Assembly: GCF_018873765.1 (NCBI RefSeq)
Contig: NC_057918.1
Span: 68,816,371-68,880,370, forward strand
Direction of reading: 5' to 3'
Length of the DNA: 64,000 nucleotides
From: Telopea speciosissima
Lineage: Eukaryota > Streptophyta > Magnoliopsida > Proteales > Proteaceae
Shown: positions 47,089 through 58,189 of the stretch, piece by piece
How positions within the stretch are numbered: position 1 is the first letter of the stretch
How the letters are laid out: each line of letters starts with the position of its first letter
Translations under genes and position numbers: made by a program
Notes under the pieces: model-generated
The model's input: only the letters and a program-made list of their open reading frames with translations
Databases searched by the model: none
Told to the model about the DNA's origin: nothing

Positions 47089-50000
47089 ATGTTTCTTGTC
47101 GATTGGTTCTACGGTGTTCTTGCATCTCTCGGTCTTTGGCAGAAAGAGGCCAAGATCTTGTTTCTGGGGCTTGATAATGCTGGAAAGACAACGTTGCTTC
47201 ATATGTTGAAAGATGAGGTTTTGTTTTCTTCCTTCTGTCGATGTTCTTATCATTTCCCCTTCCCTATATTCTATTTTCTTTAATGTATTTTGTTGTTAAT
47301 TGTAGCTGATTTTTTCAATCTCTTGTTTTTAACACTTATGATGGATTGTTTGCAGAGGCTAGTTCAGCATCAGCCGACACAGTATCCGACATCAGAGGAA
47401 TTAAGTATTGGGAAAATCAAGTTTAAGGCCTTCGATTTGGGTGGGCATCAGATCGCTCGCAGAGTCTGGAAGGATTACTATGCTAAGGTATTTCTCGATT
47501 ACAGAAAAGAAAGGGTTTTTTTTTTTTTCTTAAATAGGTGAATGATTGTGCTGGAGTTAATCGTTGGATGAAGGATGTGACTATGGTTATTAATTCGGCA
47601 TATTGTGGTAAGATGATCGGGAAAATCTTTTGTTTGGGCAATTGCAGTATGAATCATCTAAGATAACGCGTTCAGGAAATATAAAACGGTTCATTTAAAC
47701 TCTGGTTGTTAATTGAATGACATGGGAAATAGACTTTGATTAAATCCTACGCATACTGTGTACTGAACCCAATACAACTCAACCCAGTCTTATCCCAATT
47801 CAATGAGGTCGGCTAAATGGATCCTATTTCTCCAATCAGCTCTATTCAAAGCTATATAAGATTCCAGTCCTAAGCTATTCATGCCTTTCCTCACCACTTC
47901 TCCTTCGGTTATTTTAGGCCTACCTGTAGTTCTTTTAACTTCTTCAATTTGAACTAAAATATATAATTGAAGGAGCTAAAAGAGCTAAAGGTAGGCCTAA
48001 AATAACCATAGGAGAAGTGGTGAGGGAAGACGTATATAGCCTAGAAAGAAGCATAGTGTTTTTTTTTTTAGTGGGGGGTTGTCTGTGTGTGTGTGCGGTG
48101 GGGTTGTGGGGGGGGGGGGTGGGGGGCTCAAAGATCTCAGTAGGTTAAAGGAAAGGATGAATCATTGTTATTAATTTTCCATGTATTTCAGTATGAGGAT
48201 TGTGAATACATTTGGTTTCACAGGTATGTTGTAAGCGTAATAGTCTCTTTGGTGGTTTCTTTGTAGGCTATTCAAATGTTCTCTTTGATTTATATGCGAT
48301 ATTGGGTTGATTCTTCTTGATGCTTGTCACTAAGTTATTCTACATAGCAAGTAGCTGCTGGAACTCCCAGCATTGCTGTTTGCGGTTTTTAGTCTGTCAA
48401 TTGATATATTATTTTAATGTCCAATATCATCTTTATCTGAAGAAAACTGTTAGAACCTAAATGGTGTAATAGCACTTGATGTAGGTGGGGTTCTATGTCT
48501 TTTTTTTTTGTAATGATTAGGAGCTTCATTTCTTTGAATCGTGGTTGGGATATGATAGAAATTTATGATGACAATTGTTGACATCCTTGGCAGGTTGAAC
48601 TTGCCATGGGTTGTTGATGTGATCAATTAATGCATGAACTGTGTATGTGCCTTTGTGGTATTTGTTATTTGCTTTTCTGTTATTTCGTTCTTTCTCTTTT
48701 CAGACTGATTCTTGTATTTCCATAGTCATCTTCATCTGGAAATAAGTTTTGTATAATTGTACATTTAAGTCAATGCATTTTTTTCTTTATTAGTTTGTGT
48801 AGAAATTACTCTAATTTCTTGCATGGAGAATTCATAAGAAATAAACTGTTGAGAAGCCCAGCCCACCCCATGTGACTTGTGCCAGATGATCTTTTTATTG
48901 GTTATTGGATATGCTATCCTCCAAAGAGGCTGGGTAATGTTGGATTTGAGGGGCTATTCTTTTCATGACTCTATCTTATCCCTGATTGTTTCATTCATAG
49001 TACTAAATCTCGTTTCGTTTCGGTGTTTCGATCTGACCGAAATTTCCGAGATTGTCGAAATTTCGTCGAAATATGGTATTTTTTTTTGTGGGTGTAAAAT
49101 GCCAAAAATAACTACGATTTCCGAAATTTCCGAAACAAGATGACCGAAATTTTCGAAATTTCCGAAATATTGCATTTTTCAATTCGATGTTGCATTTCGT
49201 TTCGACTCGACTGAGATACTCGAAATTCTCAAAATCTCGACCGAGACGAAACGAGTTTTAGTACTATAGTTTCGTTGTCAAATTTCCATGCAAATGATAT
49301 TTTACATGAAAATTTTATTCAATGTATTTTTTTTTTCTTTCGATTTCATGTTTTGCATTTTACAACAAAATAGACAGTGGAAAATTCTATTTTATTAAAA
49401 AAAATGGAAAAAGAACAGTACCTGGTCACGTGGCCAGCATGGCTCCATCACCTACACACAGTACTACTGCCCCCATGGAAAAGCGGAAATTCTTCTCAGA
49501 CCAATGCTTGTGCACGTGCTCCCATTTGCCAGCTCGCACGTGTAGGTTTTAGAGGCCCAGGGCCTTTTTACATGGAAAAGATTGGAGCCTTTCGGCACTT
49601 AAGTTCTGGATCACATAAGAAGGTGCTTTTCCATGGGGGCAGGGCAGTACTGAGCCTAGACACAGTACTGCCTTGCCCCCATGGAAAAGTGAAAATTCTT
49701 CTCAGGTCAATGCTTGTGCACGTGCTCCCATTGGCCAGCATGCACGTGTAGGTTTAGAGGCCCAGGGCCTTTTTACATGGAAAAGATTGGAACCTTTCGG
49801 CACTTAAGTTCTGGGTCACGTTAGAAGGTGCTTGTTTAATGTCTGCCCTTCTCTTATTGATGGTTAGAAAGGAAACATAGTCTTTGTCCTATGTTCATAA
49901 AAAATACTTGTTTGCTTTCTTAGTTTTCCCTGAAGAGGAAGTCTTGAGTGATGGTCAAGTGTTGTTTTTCTATTCCTTGAGATTTTCCTCCAAACTAGCT

Positions 50001-50431
50001 GTGAATAAAGCATCATTTGTACTTTGTGGTTACTTTCTTAATGATTTCATCTTTGTGTTTGACATGTGGGACTATGATTCATATCATAAATGTGGTTGTT
50101 TCTGGTGCAGGTTGATGCTGTGGTGTACTTAGTGGATGCCTTTGACAGGGAGAGGTTTGCAGAGTCGAAGAAAGAGCTGGATGCCCTCCTCTCAGATGAG
50201 TCGCTGGCCAATGTACCCTTCCTGATACTTGGGAACAAGATTGACATACCCTATGCAGTGTCAGAGGAAGAGATGCGTTATCATCTCGGCCTAACAAACT
50301 TCACTACAGGCAAGGGTAAGGTAAACCTTGCAGACTCTAATGTTCGTCCTCTTGAAGTCTTCATGTGCAGCATAGTCCGAAAGATGGGCTACGGTGATGG
50401 CTTCAAGTGGCTTTCTCAATACATCAAGTAG
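47089..50431 (+). CDS. SAR1: Small GTPase SAR1 (COPII coat assembly)
   Basis: GTP-binding protein that starts COPII vesicle budding at the endoplasmic reticulum. Three exons, 47089-47217, 47356-47487 and 50111-50431, with GT..AG borders and all phase 0, give 193 aa, the normal length. The N-terminus MFLVDWFYG is the membrane-inserting amphipathic segment. GTPase motifs are present: GLDNAGKTT (P-loop), [10 protein letters not shown] (switch II) and GNKIDIPYA (NKxD box); the protein ends [15 protein letters not shown]. No break or odd residue was seen. The second intron (2623 bp) holds RTE fragments, a foldback element and a 170-bp tandem duplication. A CT-rich leader precedes the start, and the first ATG in the coding frame fits the family start. 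Confidence 0.96.
47765..48055. mobile_element. Two opposed RTE LINE 3'-region pieces in SAR1 intron 2
   Basis: 47765-47947 read on the minus strand gives gaaggagaagtggtgaggaa and gaattgggataagactgg, the RTE C-terminal and 3'-end sequence; 47962-48055 carries ggtaggcctaaaataaccat and aggagaagtggtgagggaag in the plus direction. Both cover the same part of the element, so they form an inverted repeat with about 15 bp between the arms. Confidence 0.7.
48060..48125. repeat. T- and G-homopolymer/GT-rich tract
   Basis: A T run, gtgtgtgtgtgcgg and G runs of 10 or more, in SAR1 intron 2. Confidence 0.8.
48997..49267. mobile_element. Foldback element, ATAGTACTAAA termini, in SAR1 intron 2
   Basis: atagtactaaatctcgtttc at the left pairs with cgaaacgagttttagtacta plus t at the right. 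The inside is filled with gaaatttccgaaat-like words. Confidence 0.8.
49456..49831. repeat. Tandem duplication of about 170 bp with inverted junction, in SAR1 intron 2
   Basis: Unit 1 (49456-49628) and unit 2 (49660-49831) share gcccccatggaaaag, atgcttgtgcacgtgctccc, gaggcccagggcctttttac and tttcggcacttaagttctgg. The junction has ttccatgggggcagggcagt, the inverse of each unit's start. Several CACGTG words are included. Confidence 0.85.
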
Positions 50432-51621
50432 GGAAGGTAGGGAGATGTAATCCAGACACCCCAGATGGTCTCTCAACTCCATTCTGCTGCTGCTCCTCTG
50501 ATTGAATGTGTTGCTCATTTGGATGAACGGCGAAGGAGGTATTCTATTATCACTTGTATCGTGTAAAATGGTAAAACCAATATGGTGTAGTAGCGAATTG
50601 GGGTGTGGTTTTGTAGCTTCTTCAATTTAAGACGTTTTGTCACTTTTTACCTTGTTTTGGTCCTTCAATTAGATAAAGTAGAAGATTGTGTTTTGTATTA
50701 CTATCTATTTTTACTGAAGAATTCATGATTTGGCAAACTTAATAATGGGAATTAGCTTTTAGTTTGTCCTCTCTGTTCTTCAAACGGTGGTAGGTGAAAT
50801 GCTGAGACTTTGATAATGGAGAGAGAAAGGTTGACTATTAGGAAGGAACCAATATTATAGGCATCGATATCCTGAGGAACGATTCTCCATTTGACAAAAC
50901 AGCAATGTGGACTTTGAGCGTTCTTTTATTTGTCCTCGTTTTTTTGGTTCTATACGGCTGTGATTGGCCTCTCCCTGAATTGTTGAAATTGCATAAAATT
51001 TCTCACTCAACTATGTTGTATGGCACTTTGAGCTATAGCAGAGCGGATGGTTTTGAAAACTGAACAGGAAGGCAAGTGGGAAAGACGCCTGGATTGTTAT
51101 TTGGACCCTCACCCACTCTTGCCTCTCGACCTGCTTCTTACCTCATTTCCACCATCTTCGCCCATAACCCCCTGCCTCCCTACCCTGCAACGACCACTAC
51201 ATTCTTCCCCAACCCCCCTCCCAGTCCACCTGCCCCCGCACAGCCCTCGCCCACCTCAATAATGTTCACGATCTAATTCACCAAGGAGAGAACCAGGGGG
51301 GTAAAAAGGTTAATTGTCGAGTCTAAACAGAAGTTAGATACGCCAGCACCCAACTGAATCACATCTTGTATATTCTGTCTTATCCAACGGAGAGGGAAAA
51401 AAATGAAAACTGCAAAGATGAGATGCATGGATTGAGTGGTGATAGATGAGGCCGTTGATCATTCAGTCAATCAATCTAGCTAGTCAAATGTTCTCTTCGG
51501 CGAAGAAGATGATTTCCTCAGTTTCTGAAGCTTGAAAGTTGGTGGTTGTAATCTCTCTTTAAGTAAAGCAAGGGATTTATCCAACCCATCACAAACCGGC
51601 AATCAAAGGAAGAAAAAAACC
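50432..51621. other. SAR1 3' flank and C-rich stretch
   Basis: No gene is recognised. 51110-51260 is C-rich and gives proline-rich computed peptides without any known domain. A likely SAR1 3' UTR lies at 50432 to about 50720. Confidence 0.5.
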
Positions 51622-51822
51622 AAAACCAACCCAACTCAGCAAATAAAAAATTTGAGTAATGGGTACCAAACACATTGATAGAAAGATTTTGGTAAAAACA
51701 AAACCAACCCAATTCAGCAAATAAAAAATTTGAGTAATGGGTACCAAACACATTGATAGAAAGATTTTGGTAAAAACAAAACCAACCCAATTCAGCAAAT
51801 AAAAAATTTGAGTAATGGGTAC
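51622..51822. repeat. 78-bp tandem repeat, about 2.6 copies
   Basis: Units start at 51622, 51700 and 51778 with aaaaccaacccaattcagca (the first with one change). The third unit stops at gggtac exactly where the foldback element at 51823 begins, so that element probably cut an older array. Confidence 0.95.
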
Positions 51823-52377
51823 TAGGGGTGCAAGTATGGCCCTGTTGGTCCAAACCTGTTCTAAGCCCGAACAGGGTCTGGGTTGAGATATTTGGCCTTG
51901 AGGGCAGGTTAGGACTGGAAATTTCTGACCCTGAGTCAGGGTCTGGTCGGGTTAGGGTTGAGGCTTCAGGCTAAGCTTGGCCTGGCCCGGCCCGACCCTG
52001 ATTTAAGTTATACTATAAAATATATATTGATATAATATATACATTATAAACTTTAAATGTCACCTACATTTTTTTATATAATATATTATATATGACGACA
52101 ATAAGTGATATAATACTCTTTATTATAGTGTTATTTTATGTAAATTTGATAATATTCTCTCCGGCCCATTCCAGCTCATGCATTTCTTTCCCCTTCCCCA
52201 TGATCAGGGCCAATCAGGGTCAGCCCGGCCCAACCCTGAGGGCGGGTCAGGGTTGGATTTTTCTGGCCCTGAGTCAGGGTCGGATCGGGCCTAAGCCCAG
52301 ATAAGGAGACTTAGGGTTGGGCTAGGGTTCTATAAAGTCCGGCCCAACCCGACCTGTTGCAGCCCTATCGCATACTA
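51823..52377. mobile_element. Foldback element, TAGGGGTGCAA group
   Basis: It starts taggggtgcaagtatggccc and ends gacctgttgcagcccta. Arms and AT-rich middle correspond to 11227-11818 read in the other direction. Confidence 0.75.
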
Positions 52378-52689
52378 ACGTGTCAGAGGAAGTAGAGTGG
52401 CAATCCAACACCAAGACCAGCGGTACCAGCAATGGTGACACCTTAGAGGAAGCAAAAAAGAAGAGTCTTTCCTATTTTGAAGTGATCAGAGATTCAGAGG
52501 TGAGCGACGACCAAAGGGATGTCCATCATGATCTCGTCAAGGATTTTTGATTGTTGATTGTTCTTTGCGAACTATATTGTCATGTGGGAGCAAAGTGTAG
52601 AGGGAGAGGAAAAGGTCTTGCATCGATTTGTGGCGTTCGTGCTCGACCAACTTGTGAACAGAGGAATAGAGGTGGAGCATGGGGTGGAG

Positions 52690-53126
52690 GTAGGGTTGTA
52701 AATGGATTATCGAAAATCCGAATTTGATCCGCATCCGTATTCGTTTAGGGGCATCCATATCGATTAGAGATATCCGGAAAAAATTCCGAATACTCCGATA
52801 AAAATCCGAATCCGAATACTTAATTAAAAAAAATTAAGTAAATAATGATCTTGAGGGTTTTTGAAGATTCAACAGGTTCTAGAATATGAGGAAAAGAGAA
52901 TCATGATCTAAAACTATGGATTGAGAGTAAATTGTATCCACTAGGGGGAGGAAGGTTCGGGTCACACAAGGCAGAGGTGTAAACGGATGGTCGAAAATCC
53001 GAATTCGATCCGCATCCGAATCCATCCGAATCTGTTTAGAGATATCCATATTCGACCAAGAAATATCCAAATCTGATTACATCCGATCCGTATCCGAGCC
53101 AAATCCTATCCGTTTACAGGCCTAGG
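52690..53126. mobile_element. Foldback element of ATCCG words
   Basis: It starts agggttgtaaatggattatc and ends aatcctatccgtttacaggc. The middle has gatcttgagggtttttgaag. A second start-like sequence, aggtgtaaacggatggtcga, occurs near 52976. It is almost the same element as 54004-54427. Confidence 0.75.
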
Positions 53127-53549
53127 TGGAGGTGAGCAATGAACTGCAGGAGGGGGCTAGAGAACAGAAGGGGTCGGGCGGGAGTTGTGCAAAGGGCCTT
53201 TGGTTCCTATGCACGTATCAATAGGTGAACGTATGTGTGAGAGCCAACCCAACCACCTGTCCTATTTTTTCCATTTACAAGGGGAGGGGTTTTTATGAAA
53301 ATAAAATTAAAATGTGATTGACTCTAAGTTGTACATCCACTTCTTGGTATGTGCAGATGATCCATTCTCGTGCAAAGGGGTAGGGTGAGAGTTGTAAAGA
53401 GTGGGTGGTGCAAGGAGGATGAGGACGGGGACGATGGTGATGGGGGCAACCGGTTAGGAGTTACCTGGACAGAAGGGTAATATGGGGATTTTAGAATATC
53501 AAGGGATAAGAAGAGGTGGAACTTAGCTTTTCTAGTGGAATAAGAAAAT
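53127..53549. other. Spacer, nothing recognised
   Basis: G-rich stretch gaggatgaggacggggacga near 53415. No exon structure or element ends. Confidence 0.5.
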
Positions 53550-53640
53550 AAGTTATCGGTGTGGGACTTTACAAACAGCTTCTCCTACGAACCCAAACCC
53601 TACAATAGTGGAAGCCTCGTGCATTGGGTCGCTCTTTTAT
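53550..53640 (-). mobile_element. Au-like SINE fragment, minus orientation
   Basis: gaagcctcgtgcattgggtc followed by gctctttta is the reverse complement of the Au SINE 5' end. The interior differs from the other copies, so the subfamily is uncertain. Confidence 0.5.
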
Positions 53641-54003
53641 TTATTTATTTAAAATAAAGGATAATAATAATTGCTTCATGAGTAAAGGTTGGACACACCG
53701 GCGCTACGCCGAACTTGAGTCGGTTTCTCTCCCACTCCTATGGAAATGGGAAAGAAATCCTCTCCAACACGCATTCAATGGATGGAAGAACTCGGGGTGC
53801 ATGTTAAAGTGCTTCGAGCAGTTGGATACCACTGGAGAGGATCCAAGTCTATGGAAATGACCCTTGCTCTCCCCCATCTCACCCTCTCCATTGGGCATAG
53901 CGGCTAGCTCCAGGAAAGCTAGCGGGTTGCCCAAACCCCTCTCCGTTGCCTTGCCTTCAACCCTAAATTCATCCCCTCCTTCTATTGTACAAAGTGCGTC
54001 CCA

Positions 54004-54427
54004 TCTAGCGATGTAAATGGATAACCGAAATCCAAATCCAAATCCGCATCTGTATCCGTTTAGGGACATCCGTATTTATTTAGAGATATCCAGAAAATAA
54101 TCTGAATACTCAGATTAAAATCAGTTCGAGAAAAAATCCAAATACTTAATAATAAAAAATTAAGTAAATAATGATTTTGAGGGTTTTTGAAGATTCAACA
54201 GGTTCTAGAATATGATGAAAAGAGAATCATGATCTAAGAGATATAGATTAAAAGTGAATTGTATCCGCTGGGGGAGGAAGGTCCGGGTTACATAAGGTAG
54301 AGATGTAAACGGATGGTCAAAAATCTGAATCTGATCCACATCTGAATCTGTATTCGGCCAGAAAATATCCGACTCCAATTACATCTGATCCGTATCCAAT
54401 CCCAATCCCATCCGTTTACATCCCTAG
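54004..54427. mobile_element. Foldback element of ATCCG words, sister of 52690-53126
   Basis: It starts gcgatgtaaatggataaccg and ends atcccatccgtttacatccc. The middle ttttgagggtttttgaagat and ggttctagaatatgatgaaa match the sister copy 1.3 kb to the left. Confidence 0.8.
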
Positions 54428-54584
54428 ACTCTCATCCAACCACAATAAAATGTAGAGAATCTCTTCACCGTGGTAAAAGAGAAACTCGATCCAAATTAGA
54501 GAAAAAGTTTCACTTTACCATGAATCGTACCAGAGATCTTATAATACGCGTTTTCGTTTTTAAAACAAAAAAAACGGCATATAT

Positions 54585-54754
54585 ATGAAAAGAAACCACA
54601 AATCCGCTCCCCAAAATTCGGACGGCCTCCAAACCCTCTTCCCTTCTCGCCGTCCCTTCGTCTCTGAGATTCTGACTCTGCAACTAAGGCAGCGTTGTGC
54701 GACGATCGACAGTCAGATTTTTGCCGGAGATGACGATCTCATAACCAGAAAAGG

Positions 54755-54793
<39 letters not shown>

Positions 54794-57700
54794 TGATCAA
54801 TTCCAGATTCTGGATTCCTGTAATAATCATAGGTTGGGCATTGGATAAGACTGCCATAATAATGAGATTTCAAACTTTGTTGAAGTTTTAAGTTCTGGTT
54901 TCAGAAGATGATGCTGTACACATTAATCTATAGGATAAATGCATATGCACATGGATATGAAGGTCTAAACGCATTTGTTCTTGTTGGGAAATTTTACACT
55001 GGTACACCAGTTCAATTGAGCTAAGAAATTTCTCACCGGGGTGGGGGGTGGGTGTGGGGGTGAATTATATGCTGACCCTCTTTCCAAAAGGGATATTTTC
55101 AGTGTTTATGTTTCTAGTAATGGCTCTATGCGAAGGGGGTGAGTGGGTAGACTGAGTTGTACATTTCTGTCGCTACCTTGGCAACTTTATGAGTTGGTTG
55201 TTTCAAATGAGAAATCCCAAGTGCAAAGACACACCTCTTGTTTATGAATGTTTATATAATTCTGTTCAAGACTTCAAGGATTGAAATGAAAACTGAAAAT
55301 TGTGAGGAGGAATTGTCAAAATAAGGGTATACCCAGGGCACGAGTCTCCTACCACTTTGAGAGTAATGTATGCAGCCTTACCCCGGTTCGCGGAGAGGTT
55401 GTTTTCCGACTAGAACCCGCAACCACTAGATCGCGCTGGAGCAACCTTACTGTTGCGCCAAGTTCTATTGGTAAAATCTTTTAAAATGGACCATGGAAAT
55501 CTGTTTTTGGTTAAAGTTAGTCTTGGCATAGTGCTTACGAGTCAATAGCTGCTATAGCTCTGAGTGCAGTGGGCTGAATGGCAAAAGAATTCAGGTAGCC
55601 ACCCCTTACTGTAGTAATAAGACTCATTTGAGTTCAGATTGAGGATTTTGTTTTCTCCTTCCTATTTTTTTGCTATTGAGTTCAGTTTTAGTATGGTATT
55701 GCTTTCAGCTTCAAGGCATGACAGTGGTCATACATATGTTTGTATCAACTAGTCAAGATACTCTTGTTCTTTTTATTAGGGAAAAGTGAAGATACTAGCC
55801 ATGATGTCAAGTGAAGAACGAACATGCCTACCTGAGTATTGTGTATTATGAAGCAAATAAATTGATTTTTCGTGGTATTGGTGCTATGCAGACTTACATT
55901 CTTATGGCCTTCTTCGTTGTTACTTCATAAGTGTTAAAAAATAATAGGTTGTTCAAAGTACTTGATTGCTAGCTTGGAAATTGTTATTTGATATGTGAAA
56001 TTCAAACAAGCACCTTGGAAGTTTTTTTATAATTGAATTTGAGATTGAAATGGATGGTTTGATTGGAACTGCTATTTTTTATCTTACACGGTTTTACATG
56101 CTTCTTGTGCTGAATTTTTAATATGTAGGTAGCTGAGAGCCTAGAAAAAATGGTGAGGAAGAAAGATAAGTTTTGGATACATGTAGAGCAACTTGGATTG
56201 AACCGTTTAAAATGTAAATATTGTGAACTTGATTTCTCTGGGAGTGTTACACGAGTAAAGGCTCATTTGGCTTGTTTAACTGGCCATGATGTTCAAATTT
56301 GTTCCAAAGTACCTGAGCACATCAAAGTTGAAGCCCTTGCAGAGTTAAATTTGAATGCATCTAAGAAGAGAAAGAGTGAGTCTATGGAGAGTGGAATTGG
56401 TTCTACAACTTCCCAAAACAAGACCACAATGGTAGAAATAGCTTCTAAGAAAAAAGAATCATTGGAAAGGAGGTTAACGGATTTTTTTGTCAAGAATAAC
56501 ATTTCCATCAACATGATGCAAATAGATTCTTTTATTGAGATGATGAGAGCTGCATGTGAATATGGGCCAGGTTTTGTTGTACCTGATTACTCAACTCTCC
56601 ATACCCGTTTGATTCCTGAAGCAAAAACAGAGGTCATGGAGTATGTTAACAACATAAAATCTACATGGGCTGAAACAGGTTGCACAATCATGTCTGATTC
56701 TTGGACTGACTTACAGAAGAGGTCTTGGGTTAATGTGATTGCGTACTCTTCTAGGGGTGCTGTGTTTCTAAAATGTATTGATTGTGGTACAAACAAAATA
56801 ACTGCACCATTTCTTTTCAAAGAAATTTCTGCCGTCATTGAAGAGCTTGGACCACAAAATGTTGTGCAATTCATTTCAAATAATACTACTAACTATAATT
56901 TATGTGGTGATTTGTTGAGGGAAAAATGGCGTCATATATATATGACAAATTGTGCTGCACATGGGGTTAATTTGCTTTTGAAGGATATCTACAAGCATGT
57001 CAGGTGGGTGAGGGAAGTTATTAATGATGGGAAACTTGTGGTGGATTATATCCACAGCCACACTGCTATTTTGGCCTTAATGAGGCAATTCATCAATGGG
57101 AAAGAGCTTAAGCAACCTTGCAAGGCAAGGTTTGCTACGAATTTCTTGATGCTTCAATCTCTTATTGCAGTTGAGAACGAGTTGAGGCTTTTAGTTGCAT
57201 CATCTGACTGGAGTAGCTTTCACTTCAATGGGGCTGAAATGGCAGTAAAAACTGTTGAAATCATTCAATCTGATGCTTTTTGGGAGGGGGCAAAGGAGGT
57301 TGTTTCTTTCATGGGGCCAATAATTCGGATTCTCCACCTTGTTGATTCAGAGGGTTCTACTGCGGGTTACTTATTTGAAGTAACAGAAAAGGCGAAAGAA
57401 ACATTACAGAAATTTATGGAGAATGATAGAATCAAATATTTAACCATCATGGACTTATTTAATAGTAGGTTGGAGAAGAACATTATTAATCATGTTCATG
57501 TGCTTGCTGCAGTTCTAAATCCTGCTTTTATGTGTGCTGACCGATTTAAGATAGAGACATCTAGAATTATGGATGCACAAAATTTTATTATGGAAACCAT
57601 GGTTCCTCCAGAAGAACATGATCAATTCACTACAGAAATGGTTGAATATCGCATGAAGAGCCCAAGGGTATTCTCTTCTATCACAGTAATGTCTACGATG

Positions 57701-58189
57701 AGAGTGAGCCATCCAAGTAAGTGTGTTAGTAGTTAATGTAATTTCGTCTCATTTTGTTATTGAATATAGCATCCTTATATTGTTCCTTGTGCCCTTTTTC
57801 TAGGGATTTGGTGGAAATTTTGTGGTTGTTATTTTCCTATGGTTCAAAAGATTGCTTGCAAAATTTTGTGCCAACCTTGTAGTTCTTCTCATTGTGAGCG
57901 AAATTGGAGCGCCTACGATGCAGCACAAACAAAGAAGAGAAATAGATTGGTCCCAGATATGGTAGAAGATTTGGTGTACATCAAGATGAACTCTTTGATG
58001 AAGGAGAAGTATGAAAGCCAGGAGCTTCAGGATGTCAGGCCCATTGATTTAGAAAAACTTGGTGATTTGCTTGAGGAAGACGCTGAACTAGAGACGGAGA
58101 GACTCGAACAAACATATGTTGAACCCAAACCCCCGAACACTGGAATTGATGGGATGGATCGTACAGGATCTGCTTCAGATAGTTTGTAG
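54585..58189 (+). CDS. hAT transposase-like protein (BED finger, DUF659, hAT dimerisation)
   Basis: Main exons 56150-57716 and 57804-58189 encode 650 aa. Order: BED-type finger (KCKYC...H, residues 1-50), DUF659 region with IMSDSWTD (D183), then CAAHGVNLL, RFATNFLMLQSL, and a C-terminal hAT dimerisation region with IWWKFCGCYFPM and SSHCERNWS (E554). In relatives a TDN motif carries the second catalytic Asp; here the place reads SNN (N244), so DNA cleavage is unlikely. An upstream exon 54585-54753 splices in frame to an acceptor at 56132, adding 62 residues; this leader is inferred. No terminal inverted repeats were found. An intact frame with a lost catalytic residue suggests a domesticated gene or a transposon copy that died recently. 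The first intron holds an Au SINE. Confidence 0.8.
55318..55470 (+). mobile_element. Au-type SINE, nearly full length
   Basis: agggtatacccagggcacga, atgtatgcagccttaccccg, cgcggagaggttgttttccg and ctagaacccgcaaccactag follow the Au SINE order to its pyrimidine-rich 3' end. It lies in the first intron of the hAT-like gene. Confidence 0.8.

Noticed and set aside
51047..51276. Proline-rich ORFs after SAR1
   Set aside because: C-rich low-complexity DNA read in two frames; no domain, and start and stop are arbitrary.
51518..51853. Minus-strand ORF of 111 aa with a repeated peptide
   Set aside because: The repetition comes from the 78-bp DNA array; there is no known domain and no other sign of a gene.
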